A stretch of DNA of 64,000 nucleotides from Luteimonas vadosa (GCF_039543545.1 NZ_BAABJY010000001.1:620001-684000), one strand, 5' to 3'. Shown: positions 43,859-52,546, counted from the first letter of the stretch. Translations and numbers: made by a program. The notes: generated from the sequence alone by a model not told the origin.

Positions 43859-44272
43859 ATGAAGACCACCACGCAGACATCGGGTGGGTATCGCGATACG
43901 ACACCGGCCCGACCGAACAGGCGCCGAACCGACCGCGCCGCGAATGCCGACCCAGACAGTCCATTCCGCGCCCTCTTTCGGGACGCGTCTTACTATTCCA
44001 CTGGGCGCAACTGGAACGACTATGCGCCGGCGTACCGCTATGGCGAGCAGGCCTTCGCGTGCCATCGCGGCCGGCGCTTCGACGAGGTGGAACACGAACT
44101 CTCGCGAGACTGGATCGACGCCAGGCAGGGTTCGCGCCTGAGCTGGGTCGAAGCGCGGGGCGCCGTCCACGACGCCTGGAGGCGGGCAAGGGACCGCGCG
44201 TTTTTTCGTGCGCATACCGAGACGCGAGCGGAAGCCGGCACGATCGGGACCATCGGTGACAGCGGGTCGTAG
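43859..44272 (+). CDS. small basic protein, paralogue of the next gene, unknown function
   Basis: 137 residues. Residues about 35-110 match the C-terminal domain of the protein encoded at 44496: YY..R.W.DY.PAY.YG, FD.VE.EL.R.W, and SRL.W.EAR.AV.DAW. The N-terminus is Thr/Arg-rich and lacks the glycine-rich part of its neighbour. GCAGGA lies 6 nt before the ATG. The family is widespread in this bacterial group as a small stress-type protein, but no function is established. Confidence 0.65.
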   Translation: MKTTTQTSGGYRDTTPARPNRRRTDRAANADPDSPFRALFRDASYYSTGRNWNDYAPAYRYGEQAFACHRGRRFDEVEHELSRDWIDARQGSRLSWVEARGAVHDAWRRARDRAFFRAHTETRAEAGTIGTIGDSGS

Positions 44273-44463
44273 CCGGGTGCCGCTTCCTGCACGACGCTCG
44301 TACCTCACGCCTTCGCAAAGCACCCCTGCCGCGTAGTCGCGACACGGCCATGACATGCGTGAACGGATTCAGCCGCCGGTGTGCGACTTCACGTTTCGCT
44401 GATCGCGACGCGCCTAACGTCGACCCGCACGCCAACGATGGCGTGACATCCCCCAACGTGGCA

Positions 44464-44475
44464 TGCCACGTGGCA
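44464..44475. repeat. 12-bp palindrome TGCCACGTGGCA before the glycine-zipper gene
   Basis: Perfect palindrome 20 nt upstream of the ATG, overlapped by a second palindrome CGTGGCATGCCACG (44457-44470). The same 12-mer occurs at 49378, also upstream of a gene. A regulator site is possible. Confidence 0.4.
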
Positions 44476-44495
44476 CGCATAGACAGGAGCAAGAC

Positions 44496-44957
44496 ATGAG
44501 CGACATCAAGAAAGACCACAACATCGGTGCAGGTACGGGTGCGGTTGCAGGTGCAGTGACGGGTGCCGCCGTCGGCGCGGCCGGTGGGCCGGTGGGTGCC
44601 GCCGTCGGTGCGGTGGCCGGTGGCGTGCTGGGCGCGAAGGCCGGCGACTCGATCGCCGAAGCCGTCAACCCGACCGAGTACACCACGCACTTCAAGAGCA
44701 AGTACCAGTCGGCGCCGTACTACCGCGACGACCGCGCGTGGAGCGACTACGAGCCGGCCTACAAGTACGGCTACGACACCTATGGCCGTTACCGTGGCCA
44801 GAACTTCGACAGCGTCGAGAGCGAACTCGAGCGCGAGTGGTCGGAGACCCGGGCCGATTCGCGCCTGGCGTGGAACGAAGCACGCGACGCCGTGCGTGAC
44901 GGCTGGCACCACATCGAGCGCGCCATGCCGGGCGACGCCGATGGCGACGGCCGCTGA
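44496..44957 (+). CDS. glycine-zipper protein with conserved small C-terminal domain
   Basis: 153 residues. The N-terminal half is a strong glycine zipper (about residues 10-50: GAGTGAVAGAVTGAAVGAAGG and GAAVGAVAGGVLGAKAGD, in pieces), as in membrane-inserting or pore-like proteins. The C-terminal domain (about 65-145) is shared with the preceding gene: APYYRDDRAWSDYEPAYKYGYD, FDSVESELEREW, SRLAWNEARDAVRDGWHHIE. AGGAG is 7 nt before the ATG. It is followed by a clear terminator. Probably a stress-related protein, by analogy only. Confidence 0.75.
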   Translation: MSDIKKDHNIGAGTGAVAGAVTGAAVGAAGGPVGAAVGAVAGGVLGAKAGDSIAEAVNPTEYTTHFKSKYQSAPYYRDDRAWSDYEPAYKYGYDTYGRYRGQNFDSVESELEREWSETRADSRLAWNEARDAVRDGWHHIERAMPGDADGDGR

Positions 44958-44995
44958 TCCACGGCGACTGTCACCAGTCACATCCAAGTGAGTCG

Positions 44996-45026
44996 ACGGG
45001 CCGCCTTCGGGCGGCCCGTTTCGTTT
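44996..45026 (+). terminator. intrinsic terminator after the glycine-zipper gene
   Basis: A perfect 10-bp stem (ACGGGCCGCC and GGCGGCCCGT) with a TTCG tetraloop, followed by TTCGTTT. It lies between the glycine-zipper gene and folE on the plus strand. Confidence 0.85.
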
Positions 45027-45094
45027 GCCTGCCGGTCCGGCCGGGCGGCCGGACGCGCTAACATGGCAGCCCTCGAAAGCAGCGGAAGACGCCC

Positions 45095-45697
45095 ATGACC
45101 GGCCCCCGGGACGACGACGCAATGCCCAGCCGCGACCAGGCCGAAGCGGCCGTGCGGACCCTGCTGCGCTGGGCCGGCGACGACCCTGCGCGCGAAGGCC
45201 TGCTGGACACGCCGCGGCGCGTGGCCGAGGCCTATCGCGACTGGTTCAGCGGCTATGCGCTGGATCCGGACGACTACATGCAGCGGACCTTCGAGGAGGT
45301 CGGCGGCTACGACGAGATGATCGTGCTGCGCGACATCGAGTTCGAAAGCCACTGCGAGCACCACATGGCGCCGATCATCGGCCGCGCGCACGTCGGCTAC
45401 CTGCCCGACGGCAAGGTGGTGGGGATCAGCAAGCTGGCGCGCGTGGTCGAGGCCTATGCGCGCAGGCTGCAGGTGCAGGAGAAGATGACCTCGCAGATCG
45501 CCGACTGCATCGAACGGGCGTTGGCGCCGCGCGGCGTCGGCGTGGTGATCGAAGCCGCGCACGAGTGCATGACCACCCGCGGCATCCACAAGCGCGGCGT
45601 GAGCATGGTGACCTCGAAAATGCTCGGCACCTTCCGCGAGGACGCGCGCACGCGATCGGAGTTCCTCGAATTCATCCAGGTCGGCAACCGCGGCTGA
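45095..45697 (+). CDS. folE: GTP cyclohydrolase I
   Basis: Converts GTP to dihydroneopterin triphosphate, first step of tetrahydrofolate and tetrahydropterin synthesis. 200 residues, type IA. Zinc and catalytic residues are visible in ESHCEHHMAPIIGRAHVGY, followed by KVVGISKLARVVE and the second cysteine in AAHECMTTRGI. It could also feed the pterin cofactor of the phenylalanine hydroxylase. The first five codons are hydrophilic; an internal Met10 start is possible. Confidence 0.96.
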   Translation: MTGPRDDDAMPSRDQAEAAVRTLLRWAGDDPAREGLLDTPRRVAEAYRDWFSGYALDPDDYMQRTFEEVGGYDEMIVLRDIEFESHCEHHMAPIIGRAHVGYLPDGKVVGISKLARVVEAYARRLQVQEKMTSQIADCIERALAPRGVGVVIEAAHECMTTRGIHKRGVSMVTSKMLGTFREDARTRSEFLEFIQVGNRG

Positions 45698-45754
45698 TGC
45701 GTTCGCGGGCCTTCGCGCCGCGCGCAACGGCACCCGTCGCGTAGCAATCGAACG

Positions 45755-46915
45755 CTACGCGGCCCGGGCCATCAGGTCGGCGACCCGGACCATGTCGCGG
45801 GCCTCGACATGCAGGTGCGGGGCGATCCGCACGAGGCCATGGCGCACCGTCACGATGACGCCCGCTTCCTCCAGCACGCCGGCGACCGCAGCCAGGCGAT
45901 CGCCAGGGGGACGGACGCCGCACAGGTGGGGGGCGTGTCCGTCCGCCAGCCAGTCGCCCAGGCCGCGATTGTCGAGGGCGGTGCGCAAGGCGGCGGTGCG
46001 CTTGCCCAGGGCCTCCGACAGCGGCAGCGCCTGCCACGACAGGACCTGCGCGAGCGCCGCCTCGGCCATCGCCAGCCGCAGCGGATCGGCGACGCCGCCG
46101 GCATCGTAGCGGCGGGCACCGTCGAGATAGGGCGGGGGCGCATCGGGCGGGAACCGCCAGTCATCGCGGCCCGTGCGCGCGATCCAGTTCTGTTCCAGCG
46201 GTTCGCCCTCGGCGCGCCATTGCGGTGCCGCCCACAGGTACGCGAGGCCGCTGCCTCCCAGCAGCCACTTGTGCCCGACGGCGACCGCGAACTCCGGCTG
46301 CCAGCGCGCCACGTCGGCCGGCAGCACGCCGAGGCTCTGGCTGAGGTCGAGCACGAGGGAGGCGCCGCGCTCGCGCGCGGCCTCCGAGATCCGGTCCAGG
46401 TCGAGCAGCGCGCCGTCGTGCCAGTAGGCATGCGGCAGGGCCAGGATGCGGATGTCCTTGTTCCGGTGCAGGGTCGCCAGCACCGCTTCGGTCCAGTCGA
46501 TGCCGGGGATGCGCGGGACCGCCACCAGTTGCGCGCCCACTTCGCGGCAACGCCGTTGCCATGGCAACAGGTTCGAGGGGAACTGCCCTTCGAGCACCAG
46601 CACCGCCTGGCCGGGCCAGAGCGGCACGTTGCGCGCGGCCGTGCTCAGGCCGTAGCCGGCCGACGGGACCAGCGCGACGCCGCCGGCATCGCCATCGAAC
46701 AATCGCGACGCCAGCGTGCGGACGCGCTCGATCCGCGCCGTCCAGCCCGCCATGTCCAGCCGCCAGGGCATCGTCGAATGGTTGATCGCGTCGCGCGCCG
46801 CCTGGAGCACGGCATGCAGGCGCGGGCCGTCGGAAGCGGTGTTGAGGTACAGCGCACCCGGTGGCAGCGAGAACAGGCTGCGATGATCTTCCGTTGGATC
46901 GCGACTGGCGTGCAT
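45755..46915 (-). CDS. class V aminotransferase-fold PLP enzyme, candidate EgtE-like
   Basis: 386 residues of the class V aminotransferase/cysteine desulfurase/isopenicillin-N epimerase fold. The PLP lysine lies in AVGHKWLLGGSG; the upstream Asp is in LVLDLSQSLG and the Gly/Ser PLP-phosphate region in VPSAGYGLS. Position divergent from egtB-egtD suggests it may be the C-S lyase (EgtE role) of ergothioneine synthesis, which belongs to this fold. No sequence feature seen here proves that; other class V activities are possible. Met 46915 is preferred to upstream Met codons that would extend into the shared control region. Confidence 0.85.
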   Translation of the reverse strand: MHASRDPTEDHRSLFSLPPGALYLNTASDGPRLHAVLQAARDAINHSTMPWRLDMAGWTARIERVRTLASRLFDGDAGGVALVPSAGYGLSTAARNVPLWPGQAVLVLEGQFPSNLLPWQRRCREVGAQLVAVPRIPGIDWTEAVLATLHRNKDIRILALPHAYWHDGALLDLDRISEAARERGASLVLDLSQSLGVLPADVARWQPEFAVAVGHKWLLGGSGLAYLWAAPQWRAEGEPLEQNWIARTGRDDWRFPPDAPPPYLDGARRYDAGGVADPLRLAMAEAALAQVLSWQALPLSEALGKRTAALRTALDNRGLGDWLADGHAPHLCGVRPPGDRLAAVAGVLEEAGVIVTVRHGLVRIAPHLHVEARDMVRVADLMARAA

Positions 46916-47016
46916 GGCCGAACTGTAGGGCAGTGGCGTTGCCACCACCAACATGTCCGTCACGGTTCGGGCGGGTATCCTGTCGCGACGTCGCAGGCCC
47001 TGGATCCACCCACCGC

Positions 47017-48321
47017 ATGCAGACCATCCGCCAGGCCGGTGCAGCCGCGCCAGCCACCTTCTCCGGAGCCGATGCGCTGGCCGCGCATTACCGCTCGGTG
47101 CGCGCGCGCAGCCGTACGCTGGCGGCGCCGTTGTCGGCGGAAGACGCGATTGTGCAGAGCATGCCCGACGCCAGCCCGAGCAAATGGCACCTGGCCCACA
47201 CCACCTGGTTCTTCGAGCAGTTCGTGCTCGGCGCGCGCCCGGGTTACGCGCCCTTCGACCCCGACTGGCACTACCTGTTCAACAGCTACTACAACAGCGT
47301 CGGCCCGATGCACGCGCGCCCGAAGCGCGGGCTGCTGTCGCGACCGGCGCTGGCGCAGGTGCTGGCCTACCGCGACGCGGTGGACGCGCGCATGGCGGAG
47401 GCGTTCGAGCGCGGCGACTTCGACGACGCGATGCGCCAGCGCATCACCCTCGGCCTGCACCACGAGCAACAGCACCAGGAGCTGTTGCTGACCGACATCA
47501 AGCATGCGCTGTGGAGCAATCCGCTGAAGCCCGCGTACCGCGACGACCTGTCGATGCCGAGGCAGGCGAGCCCCGAGCGCCTGGAATGGATCGCAGGCAG
47601 CGAGGGCGAGGTCGAGATCGGCGCCGCGCCCTGGCCCGGCAGCGGGCAGTTCGCCTTCGACAGCGAATCGCCGCGCCATCGCACCCTGCTGTCGCCGCAT
47701 GCGCTGGCCAGCAGGCCGGTGAGCAACTCCGAGTTCCACGACTTCATCGCCGACGGCGGCTACCGGACGGCGACGCTGTGGCTGAGCGCCGGCTGGGCGC
47801 AGGTGCAGGCCGAAGGCTGGCGCGGTCCGCTGTACTGGGACGAGGACGGTGCGCGCGAATTCACGCTCGGCGGCATGCGCCAGCTCGATCCGCACGCGCC
47901 GGTCGTGCACCTGAGTTACTACGAGGCCGACGCGTTCGCGCGCTGGGCCGGTGCGCGCCTGCCGACCGAGGCGGAGTGGGAACACGCCGCGGCCGGCCAG
48001 CCCGTGCGCGGGAACTTCGTCGAGGACGATTACCTGCATCCCGTTGCGCCGGCCGAGGGCGCGGCCAAGGGCGCGCCGCACCAGCTGTACGGCGACGTCT
48101 GGGAATGGACGTCGAGCACGTACACCGCGTACCCGGGCTTCCGCGAACTGCCCGGCGCGCTGGGCGAATACAACGGAAAGTTCATGTGCGGCCAGTTCGT
48201 GCTGCGCGGCGGCAGCTGCGCCACGCCGCGCGACCACGTGCGCGCCAGCTACCGCAATTTCTTCACGCCCCCGGACCGCTGGCAGTTCTCCGGCCTGCGC
48301 CTGGCCAAGGACGCCGCGTGA
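47017..48321 (+). CDS. egtB: ergothioneine biosynthesis sulfoxide synthase EgtB
   Basis: A non-haem iron enzyme joining trimethylhistidine (hercynine) to a thiol donor through oxygen. 434 residues. The N-terminal DinB-like domain has iron histidines in KWHLAHTTWFFEQF and LHHEQQHQELLL. The C-terminal formylglycine-enzyme-type domain includes ARLPTEAEWEHAA, GDVWEWTSS, VLRGGSCATPRDHVRASYRNFF. It is the first gene of an operon with egtD, whose GTG start overlaps its stop. Confidence 0.95.
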   Translation: MQTIRQAGAAAPATFSGADALAAHYRSVRARSRTLAAPLSAEDAIVQSMPDASPSKWHLAHTTWFFEQFVLGARPGYAPFDPDWHYLFNSYYNSVGPMHARPKRGLLSRPALAQVLAYRDAVDARMAEAFERGDFDDAMRQRITLGLHHEQQHQELLLTDIKHALWSNPLKPAYRDDLSMPRQASPERLEWIAGSEGEVEIGAAPWPGSGQFAFDSESPRHRTLLSPHALASRPVSNSEFHDFIADGGYRTATLWLSAGWAQVQAEGWRGPLYWDEDGAREFTLGGMRQLDPHAPVVHLSYYEADAFARWAGARLPTEAEWEHAAAGQPVRGNFVEDDYLHPVAPAEGAAKGAPHQLYGDVWEWTSSTYTAYPGFRELPGALGEYNGKFMCGQFVLRGGSCATPRDHVRASYRNFFTPPDRWQFSGLRLAKDAA

Positions 48322-49280
48322 ACGCCGTGGCCCAGCTGACCGACCTGCACCCCACGCCGGACGACATCATCGGCGACGTGCTCGCCGGCCTGTCGTGCAC
48401 GCCCAAGCGCCTGCCCTCGAAGTATTTCTACGACCAGCGCGGTTCCGAGCTGTTCGAGCAGATCACCCGCCAGCCCGAGTACTACCTGACCCGCGTCGAG
48501 TTGGTCCTGCTCGAGGACAAGGGCGGCGAGATCGCCGAAGCCGTCGGGCCGCGCGCGCACGTCGTGGAGTACGGCAGCGGCAGCGGCCGCAAGACGCGCA
48601 TCCTGCTCGACGCGCTGGAAGACCCGGTGGCGTACACGCCGATCGAGATCTCGCGCAGCGCGCTGCTGGCCAGCGTCGAACGGCTCGACCGCGAATTCGG
48701 CGACGTCGAGGTGCTCCCCGTGCTCGCCGACTTCACCGAGCCGGTGCCATTGCCCCGGCCACGGCGCGAGGCCGACCATGCGCTGGTCTTCTTCCCCGGG
48801 TCCACCCTGGGCAACTTCACCGACGCCGAGGCGCGCAAGTTGCTGCGCGCGATGCACCAGACCATGGGCGAGCGCGGCGGCGCGCTGGTCGGCATCGACC
48901 TGCAGAAGTCCCCGGAGATCCTCGAAGCGGCCTACAACGACGCCGCCGGCGTCACCGCCGCCTTCACCCTCAACCTGCTGGCGCGCCTGAACCGCGACAT
49001 CGGCAGCGACTTCGACCTGGCGGGCTTCGAGCATCGCGCGACGTACTCCATCGAGCGCGGCTGCATCGAGACCTTCCTGGTCAGCCGCCGGCCGCAGGTG
49101 GTGCATGTCGAAGGCCACGCGTTCGAGTTCGCGCAGGGCGAGGCGATGCAGGTCGAGTACAGCCACAAGTACGACGACCAGGGTTTCGCGGCGCTCGCCG
49201 CCGACGCCGGCCTGAAGGTGGTGCGGGCCTGGAACGACCCGAAGGACTGGTTCGGACTGCGATTGCTGCAACGCGCTTGA
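48318..49280 (+). CDS. egtD: L-histidine N-alpha-methyltransferase EgtD
   Basis: Makes hercynine from histidine with three SAM molecules. 320 residues from a GTG start that overlaps the egtB stop (GTGA). The SAM site is VEYGSGSGRKTRILLDAL; PSKYFYDQRGSELFEQI at the start, YTPIEISRSAL and FFPGSTLGNF are characteristic, and the end HKYDDQGF...WFGLRLLQ is typical. With EgtB it gives a near-complete ergothioneine pathway; no gamma-glutamylcysteine ligase (EgtA) or EgtC is nearby, which suggests the cysteine- or shared-thiol-using form. Confidence 0.95.
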   Translation: MNAVAQLTDLHPTPDDIIGDVLAGLSCTPKRLPSKYFYDQRGSELFEQITRQPEYYLTRVELVLLEDKGGEIAEAVGPRAHVVEYGSGSGRKTRILLDALEDPVAYTPIEISRSALLASVERLDREFGDVEVLPVLADFTEPVPLPRPRREADHALVFFPGSTLGNFTDAEARKLLRAMHQTMGERGGALVGIDLQKSPEILEAAYNDAAGVTAAFTLNLLARLNRDIGSDFDLAGFEHRATYSIERGCIETFLVSRRPQVVHVEGHAFEFAQGEAMQVEYSHKYDDQGFAALAADAGLKVVRAWNDPKDWFGLRLLQRA

Positions 49281-49283
49281 TAG

Positions 49284-49309
49284 CCCCTCTCCCGCATGCG
49301 GGAGAGGGG
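49284..49309. repeat. REP-like palindrome after egtD
   Basis: A perfect 12-bp inverted repeat (arms CCCCTCTCCCGC and GCGGGAGAGGGG, centre AT) 3 nt after the egtD stop, followed by GGTGAGGG. It belongs to the same family as the copies inside recB and recD. It could also act as a weak transcription barrier. Confidence 0.85.
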
Positions 49310-49377
49310 TTGCGGTGAGGGCCCGGCGTTTGCCCGGACCGTCCCTCCCGTCGGATGCACCCTTGTCCGGCGCAACG

Positions 49378-49389
49378 TGCCACGTGGCA
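49378..49389. repeat. 12-bp palindrome TGCCACGTGGCA before the flavodoxin-type gene
   Basis: The same perfect palindrome as at 44464, here about 90 nt upstream of the ATG at 49479 and preceded by GCAACG. Possible regulator site. Confidence 0.4.
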
Positions 49390-49478
49390 ACTAGTCCGGC
49401 GCAGGCCCTTCTCCCATGCGCTGGCGACGCGACCAACGACGAAGCAGGGGAGACCTCGAACCCCGGGAACACGAGACC

Positions 49479-50207
49479 ATGACGACCAAGGATCCCAAGC
49501 CGCCCGCGACCTACGACGACCTGCGCGCGCTGTTCATCAATTGCACGCTCAAGCGCAGCGGCGGCGAGCCGTCGCATACCCAGCGCCTGATCCACGTGGC
49601 CGCCGAAGTGATGCGGGCCAACAAGGTGGAGGTCGACATCGTCCGCGCCGTCGACCTGGAGCTCGCGCCCGGCGTGCAGCCGGACATGACCGAACACGGG
49701 TTCGAACGCGACGATTGGCCCGGGTTGCGCGAAAAGGTCCTGTCGGCCGACATCCTGGTGCTGTGCACGCCGATTTGGCTCGGCGAGGAGAGCTCGGTGT
49801 GCCGGCGGGTGATCGAGCGCCTGTACGCCGAGTCGGGCAAGCTCAACGACCAGGGCCAGTACCTCTACTACGGCCGCGTCGGCGGTTGCCTGGTGACCGG
49901 GAACGAGGACGGGATCAAGCACTGCGCGATGACCCTGCAGTACGCGATGCAGCACCTGGGGTACGCGATCCCGCCGCAGGCCGACGCCGGCTGGATCGGC
50001 GAGGCAGGACCCGGCAAGTCCTACGGCGACGACGGCGCCGGATACGACAACGACTTCACCCAGCGCAACACCACCTTCATGGCCTGGAACCTGATGCACC
50101 TGGCGCGCCTGCTCAAGGACGCCGGCGGCTTCCCGGCGCATGGCAACCAGCGCGACAAGTGGGACGCCGGTTGCCGCTTCGACCACCCCGATCCGGCGTC
50201 GGCATGA
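49479..50207 (+). CDS. flavodoxin-fold NAD(P)H-dependent oxidoreductase
   Basis: A 242-residue protein of the NADPH-dependent FMN reductase/flavodoxin family. The FMN-phosphate loop is FINCTLKRSGGEPSHTQRL and the second flavin loop STPIWLGEESSVCRR-type (here LVLCTPIWLGEESSVC). It is followed after 34 nt by a thioredoxin-reductase-like gene, so the two may exchange electrons. ATG 49479 begins after a GC-rich leader; the open frame upstream is not protein-like. Confidence 0.87.
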   Translation: MTTKDPKPPATYDDLRALFINCTLKRSGGEPSHTQRLIHVAAEVMRANKVEVDIVRAVDLELAPGVQPDMTEHGFERDDWPGLREKVLSADILVLCTPIWLGEESSVCRRVIERLYAESGKLNDQGQYLYYGRVGGCLVTGNEDGIKHCAMTLQYAMQHLGYAIPPQADAGWIGEAGPGKSYGDDGAGYDNDFTQRNTTFMAWNLMHLARLLKDAGGFPAHGNQRDKWDAGCRFDHPDPASA

Positions 50208-50241
50208 GTCGAACCGGCTCGACCAGGCCAACGGAGGCCGC

Positions 50242-51183
50242 ATGACCGAAGAAGATCCCATCCTCGACGCGCTGGTGATCGGCGCCGGCCCGGCCGGACT
50301 CACCGCCGCCACCTACCTGTCGCGGTTCAAGCGCCGGATCGCCGTGGTCGATGCCGGCAACAGCCGCGCGCGCTGGATCCCGACCAGCCACAACTGCCCC
50401 GGGTTCCCGTCCGGGGTGACCGGCGACGCCTTGCTCGACAAGTTGCGGGAACAGGCCCGGGCCTACGGCACCGAGATCGTGGGTGACCGGGTGTCGGGCC
50501 TCGAGCGCGATGGCGATGCCTTCCACGCCGTGGGCGAGCAGGGCGGCCGCTGGGCGGCCCGGTACGTGCTGCTGGCGACCGGCATCGTCGATTGCGTGCC
50601 GAAGATGGCGCGCCTCGAGCAAGCCATCGAGAACGGGGCGATCCGGTTGTGCGCGGTCTGCGACGGGTACGAGGCCTGCGACGAGCGCATCGCCGTGTAC
50701 GCGCCGGTCGACGAGGCGATCCGCCATGCCCTGTTCCTGCGTACCTTCTCGCGCGAGGTGCTGGCGGTACGGTCGGAAGCCGGCGAGCCATCGGCCGAGT
50801 GCGCGCGGCTGGCGCACGATGCGCGCGTCGCGGTGCTGCCCGTGCCGGAGTCGATCGACTACCTGGCCGGCGAGGGGTGCCGGATGCGCTTCGCCGACGG
50901 CGACGAGCGCACCTTCGACACGGTCTACCCCGTGCTCGGGGGAAACGCGCAGTCCGGCCTCGCCATCGGCCTGGGCGCCGAAGTCGACGACAACGAGGAA
51001 CTGGTCGTCGACGAGCACCTGCAGACCAGCGTCGACGGCCTCTACGCCATCGGCGACATCGTCAGCGCGCTGAACCAGATCAGCGTGGCCGTGGGCCATG
51101 CCGCGGTCGCGGCCACGGCCGTGCACAACCGGCTGCCCCGCAACTTCCGCGAGGACAAGGCGAGCCAACCCGAGGACGCATGA
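50242..51183 (+). CDS. thioredoxin-reductase-like flavoprotein without NADPH motifs
   Basis: A 313-residue pyridine nucleotide-disulfide oxidoreductase-type protein. FAD binding is intact (G14AGPAG19; C-terminal GLYAIGDIVSALNQISVAVGHAAVAA), and the redox pair is C137-A-V-C140. The expected second GxGxxA motif is replaced by A154-P-V-D-E-A, and no HRRxxxR segment follows. It may therefore not use NADPH, and may instead take electrons from a flavin or ferredoxin partner. GGAGG lies 5 nt before the ATG. The upstream neighbour encodes a flavodoxin-type reductase. Confidence 0.85.
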   Translation: MTEEDPILDALVIGAGPAGLTAATYLSRFKRRIAVVDAGNSRARWIPTSHNCPGFPSGVTGDALLDKLREQARAYGTEIVGDRVSGLERDGDAFHAVGEQGGRWAARYVLLATGIVDCVPKMARLEQAIENGAIRLCAVCDGYEACDERIAVYAPVDEAIRHALFLRTFSREVLAVRSEAGEPSAECARLAHDARVAVLPVPESIDYLAGEGCRMRFADGDERTFDTVYPVLGGNAQSGLAIGLGAEVDDNEELVVDEHLQTSVDGLYAIGDIVSALNQISVAVGHAAVAATAVHNRLPRNFREDKASQPEDA

Positions 51184-51280
51184 CCGGTGGCGACCGGGGC
51201 TCACGCGGCGATGGCCCATGGTGCTGGAACGGGCGCGCGACCGCGCTAGACTGCGCGCCCTCCCGCCGCCGGCCGCCGAC

Positions 51281-52546
51281 GTGACGCCAGCCTCCCCGCC
51301 CGCGCGCCGCGCCGCGCTCGCCTTCATCTTCGTGGTGGTGCTGGTCGACGTGCTGGCGTTCGGGTTGATCATTCCCGTGCTGCCGCACCTGATCAAGGGT
51401 TTCGTCGGCGGCGACACCGCGGACGCGGCGTTCTGGGTATTCGTGTTCGGCACCACCTTCGCCGCCATCCAGTTCGTCAGCGCCCCCATCCAGGGCACCT
51501 TGTCCGACCGCTTCGGGCGGCGGCCGGTGATCCTGCTGTCGTGCCTCGGGCTGGGCGTGGACTTCATGCTGATGGCGCTGGCGCAGAGCTTGCCCTGGCT
51601 GCTGGTCGGACGGATCGTCTCGGGCGTCGCCTCGGCCAGCTTCACCACGGCCAATGCCTACGTCGCCGACGTGGTGCCGCCGGGGGAGCGCGCGAAGAGC
51701 TACGGCATGCTGGGCGCGGCCTTCGGCATCGGCTTCATCGCCGGGCCGTTGGCGGGCGGTTGGCTGGGCGCCATCGACCTCCGCCTGCCGTTCTGGTTCG
51801 CGGCCGGCCTGGCCCTGGCCAACTTCTGCTACGGCTGGTTCGTGCTGCCCGAGTCGTTGCCGCCGGAACGGCGATCGACGCGCTTCGACTGGTCGCATGC
51901 CAATCCGTTCGGTGCGCTGCTGCTGCTCAAGCGCTATCCGCAGGTGTTCGGCCTGGCGGCGGTGGTGTTCATCGCCAACCTCGCGCACTACGTGTACCCG
52001 AGCGTGTTCGTGCTGTTCGCGGACTACCAGTACGCGTGGGGTCCGCGCGAAGTGAGCTGGGTGCTCGCCGCGGTGGGCGTGCTGAGCGTGGTGGTGAACG
52101 CGGGACTGGTGGGCCGTCTCGTCGCGCGGCTGGGCGAGCGCCGCACGCTGCTGCTCGGACTGGGATGCGGCGCGATGGGGTTCATGGTGTACGGCCTGGC
52201 TGATGTCGGTTGGGTGTTCCTGCTGGGCTTGCCGGTCAGCGCGCTGTGGGCGTTGGCGGCACCAGCGACGCAGGCGCTGATCACCCGCGCGGTGGGGCCG
52301 GACGTGCAGGGCCGCATCCAGGGCGCCTTGATGAGCCTGGTCAGCCTCGCCGGCATCCTGGGGCCGGCCGTGTTCGCCGGCAGCTTCGCCCACTTCATCG
52401 GGGACGATGCCGGGGTGCACCTGCCGGGCGCGCCGTGGTACATCGCCGCCGCGTTGCTGGGCGTCGGACTGTTGCTGGCGTGGCGCCATGCGCGGGACGA
52501 CATCGAAGCGCCTGCCGACATCGCGAAGGCCGTGTCGAAGTCCTGA
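51281..52546 (+). CDS. MFS transporter, TetA-like (TCR/Tet) family
   Basis: About 421 residues from the GTG at 51281, with 12 membrane segments. Motif A GTLSDRFGRRPVILLS, the D-R motif in the second helix region and ANAYVADVVPPGERAKSYGMLGAAFGIGFIAGP (in pieces) are typical of TetA-type drug/proton antiporters. Substrate unknown; tetracycline resistance should not be assumed. An upstream ATG at 51218 would add 21 charged residues and cover a promoter-like TAGACT; the GTG is preferred. Confidence 0.88.
   Translation: MTPASPPARRAALAFIFVVVLVDVLAFGLIIPVLPHLIKGFVGGDTADAAFWVFVFGTTFAAIQFVSAPIQGTLSDRFGRRPVILLSCLGLGVDFMLMALAQSLPWLLVGRIVSGVASASFTTANAYVADVVPPGERAKSYGMLGAAFGIGFIAGPLAGGWLGAIDLRLPFWFAAGLALANFCYGWFVLPESLPPERRSTRFDWSHANPFGALLLLKRYPQVFGLAAVVFIANLAHYVYPSVFVLFADYQYAWGPREVSWVLAAVGVLSVVVNAGLVGRLVARLGERRTLLLGLGCGAMGFMVYGLADVGWVFLLGLPVSALWALAAPATQALITRAVGPDVQGRIQGALMSLVSLAGILGPAVFAGSFAHFIGDDAGVHLPGAPWYIAAALLGVGLLLAWRHARDDIEAPADIAKAVSKS

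Noticed and set aside
51281..52546. MFS gene as a tetracycline-resistance determinant
   Set aside because: The TetA-like family is broad; nothing in the sequence fixes the substrate and there is no divergent TetR-type regulator.
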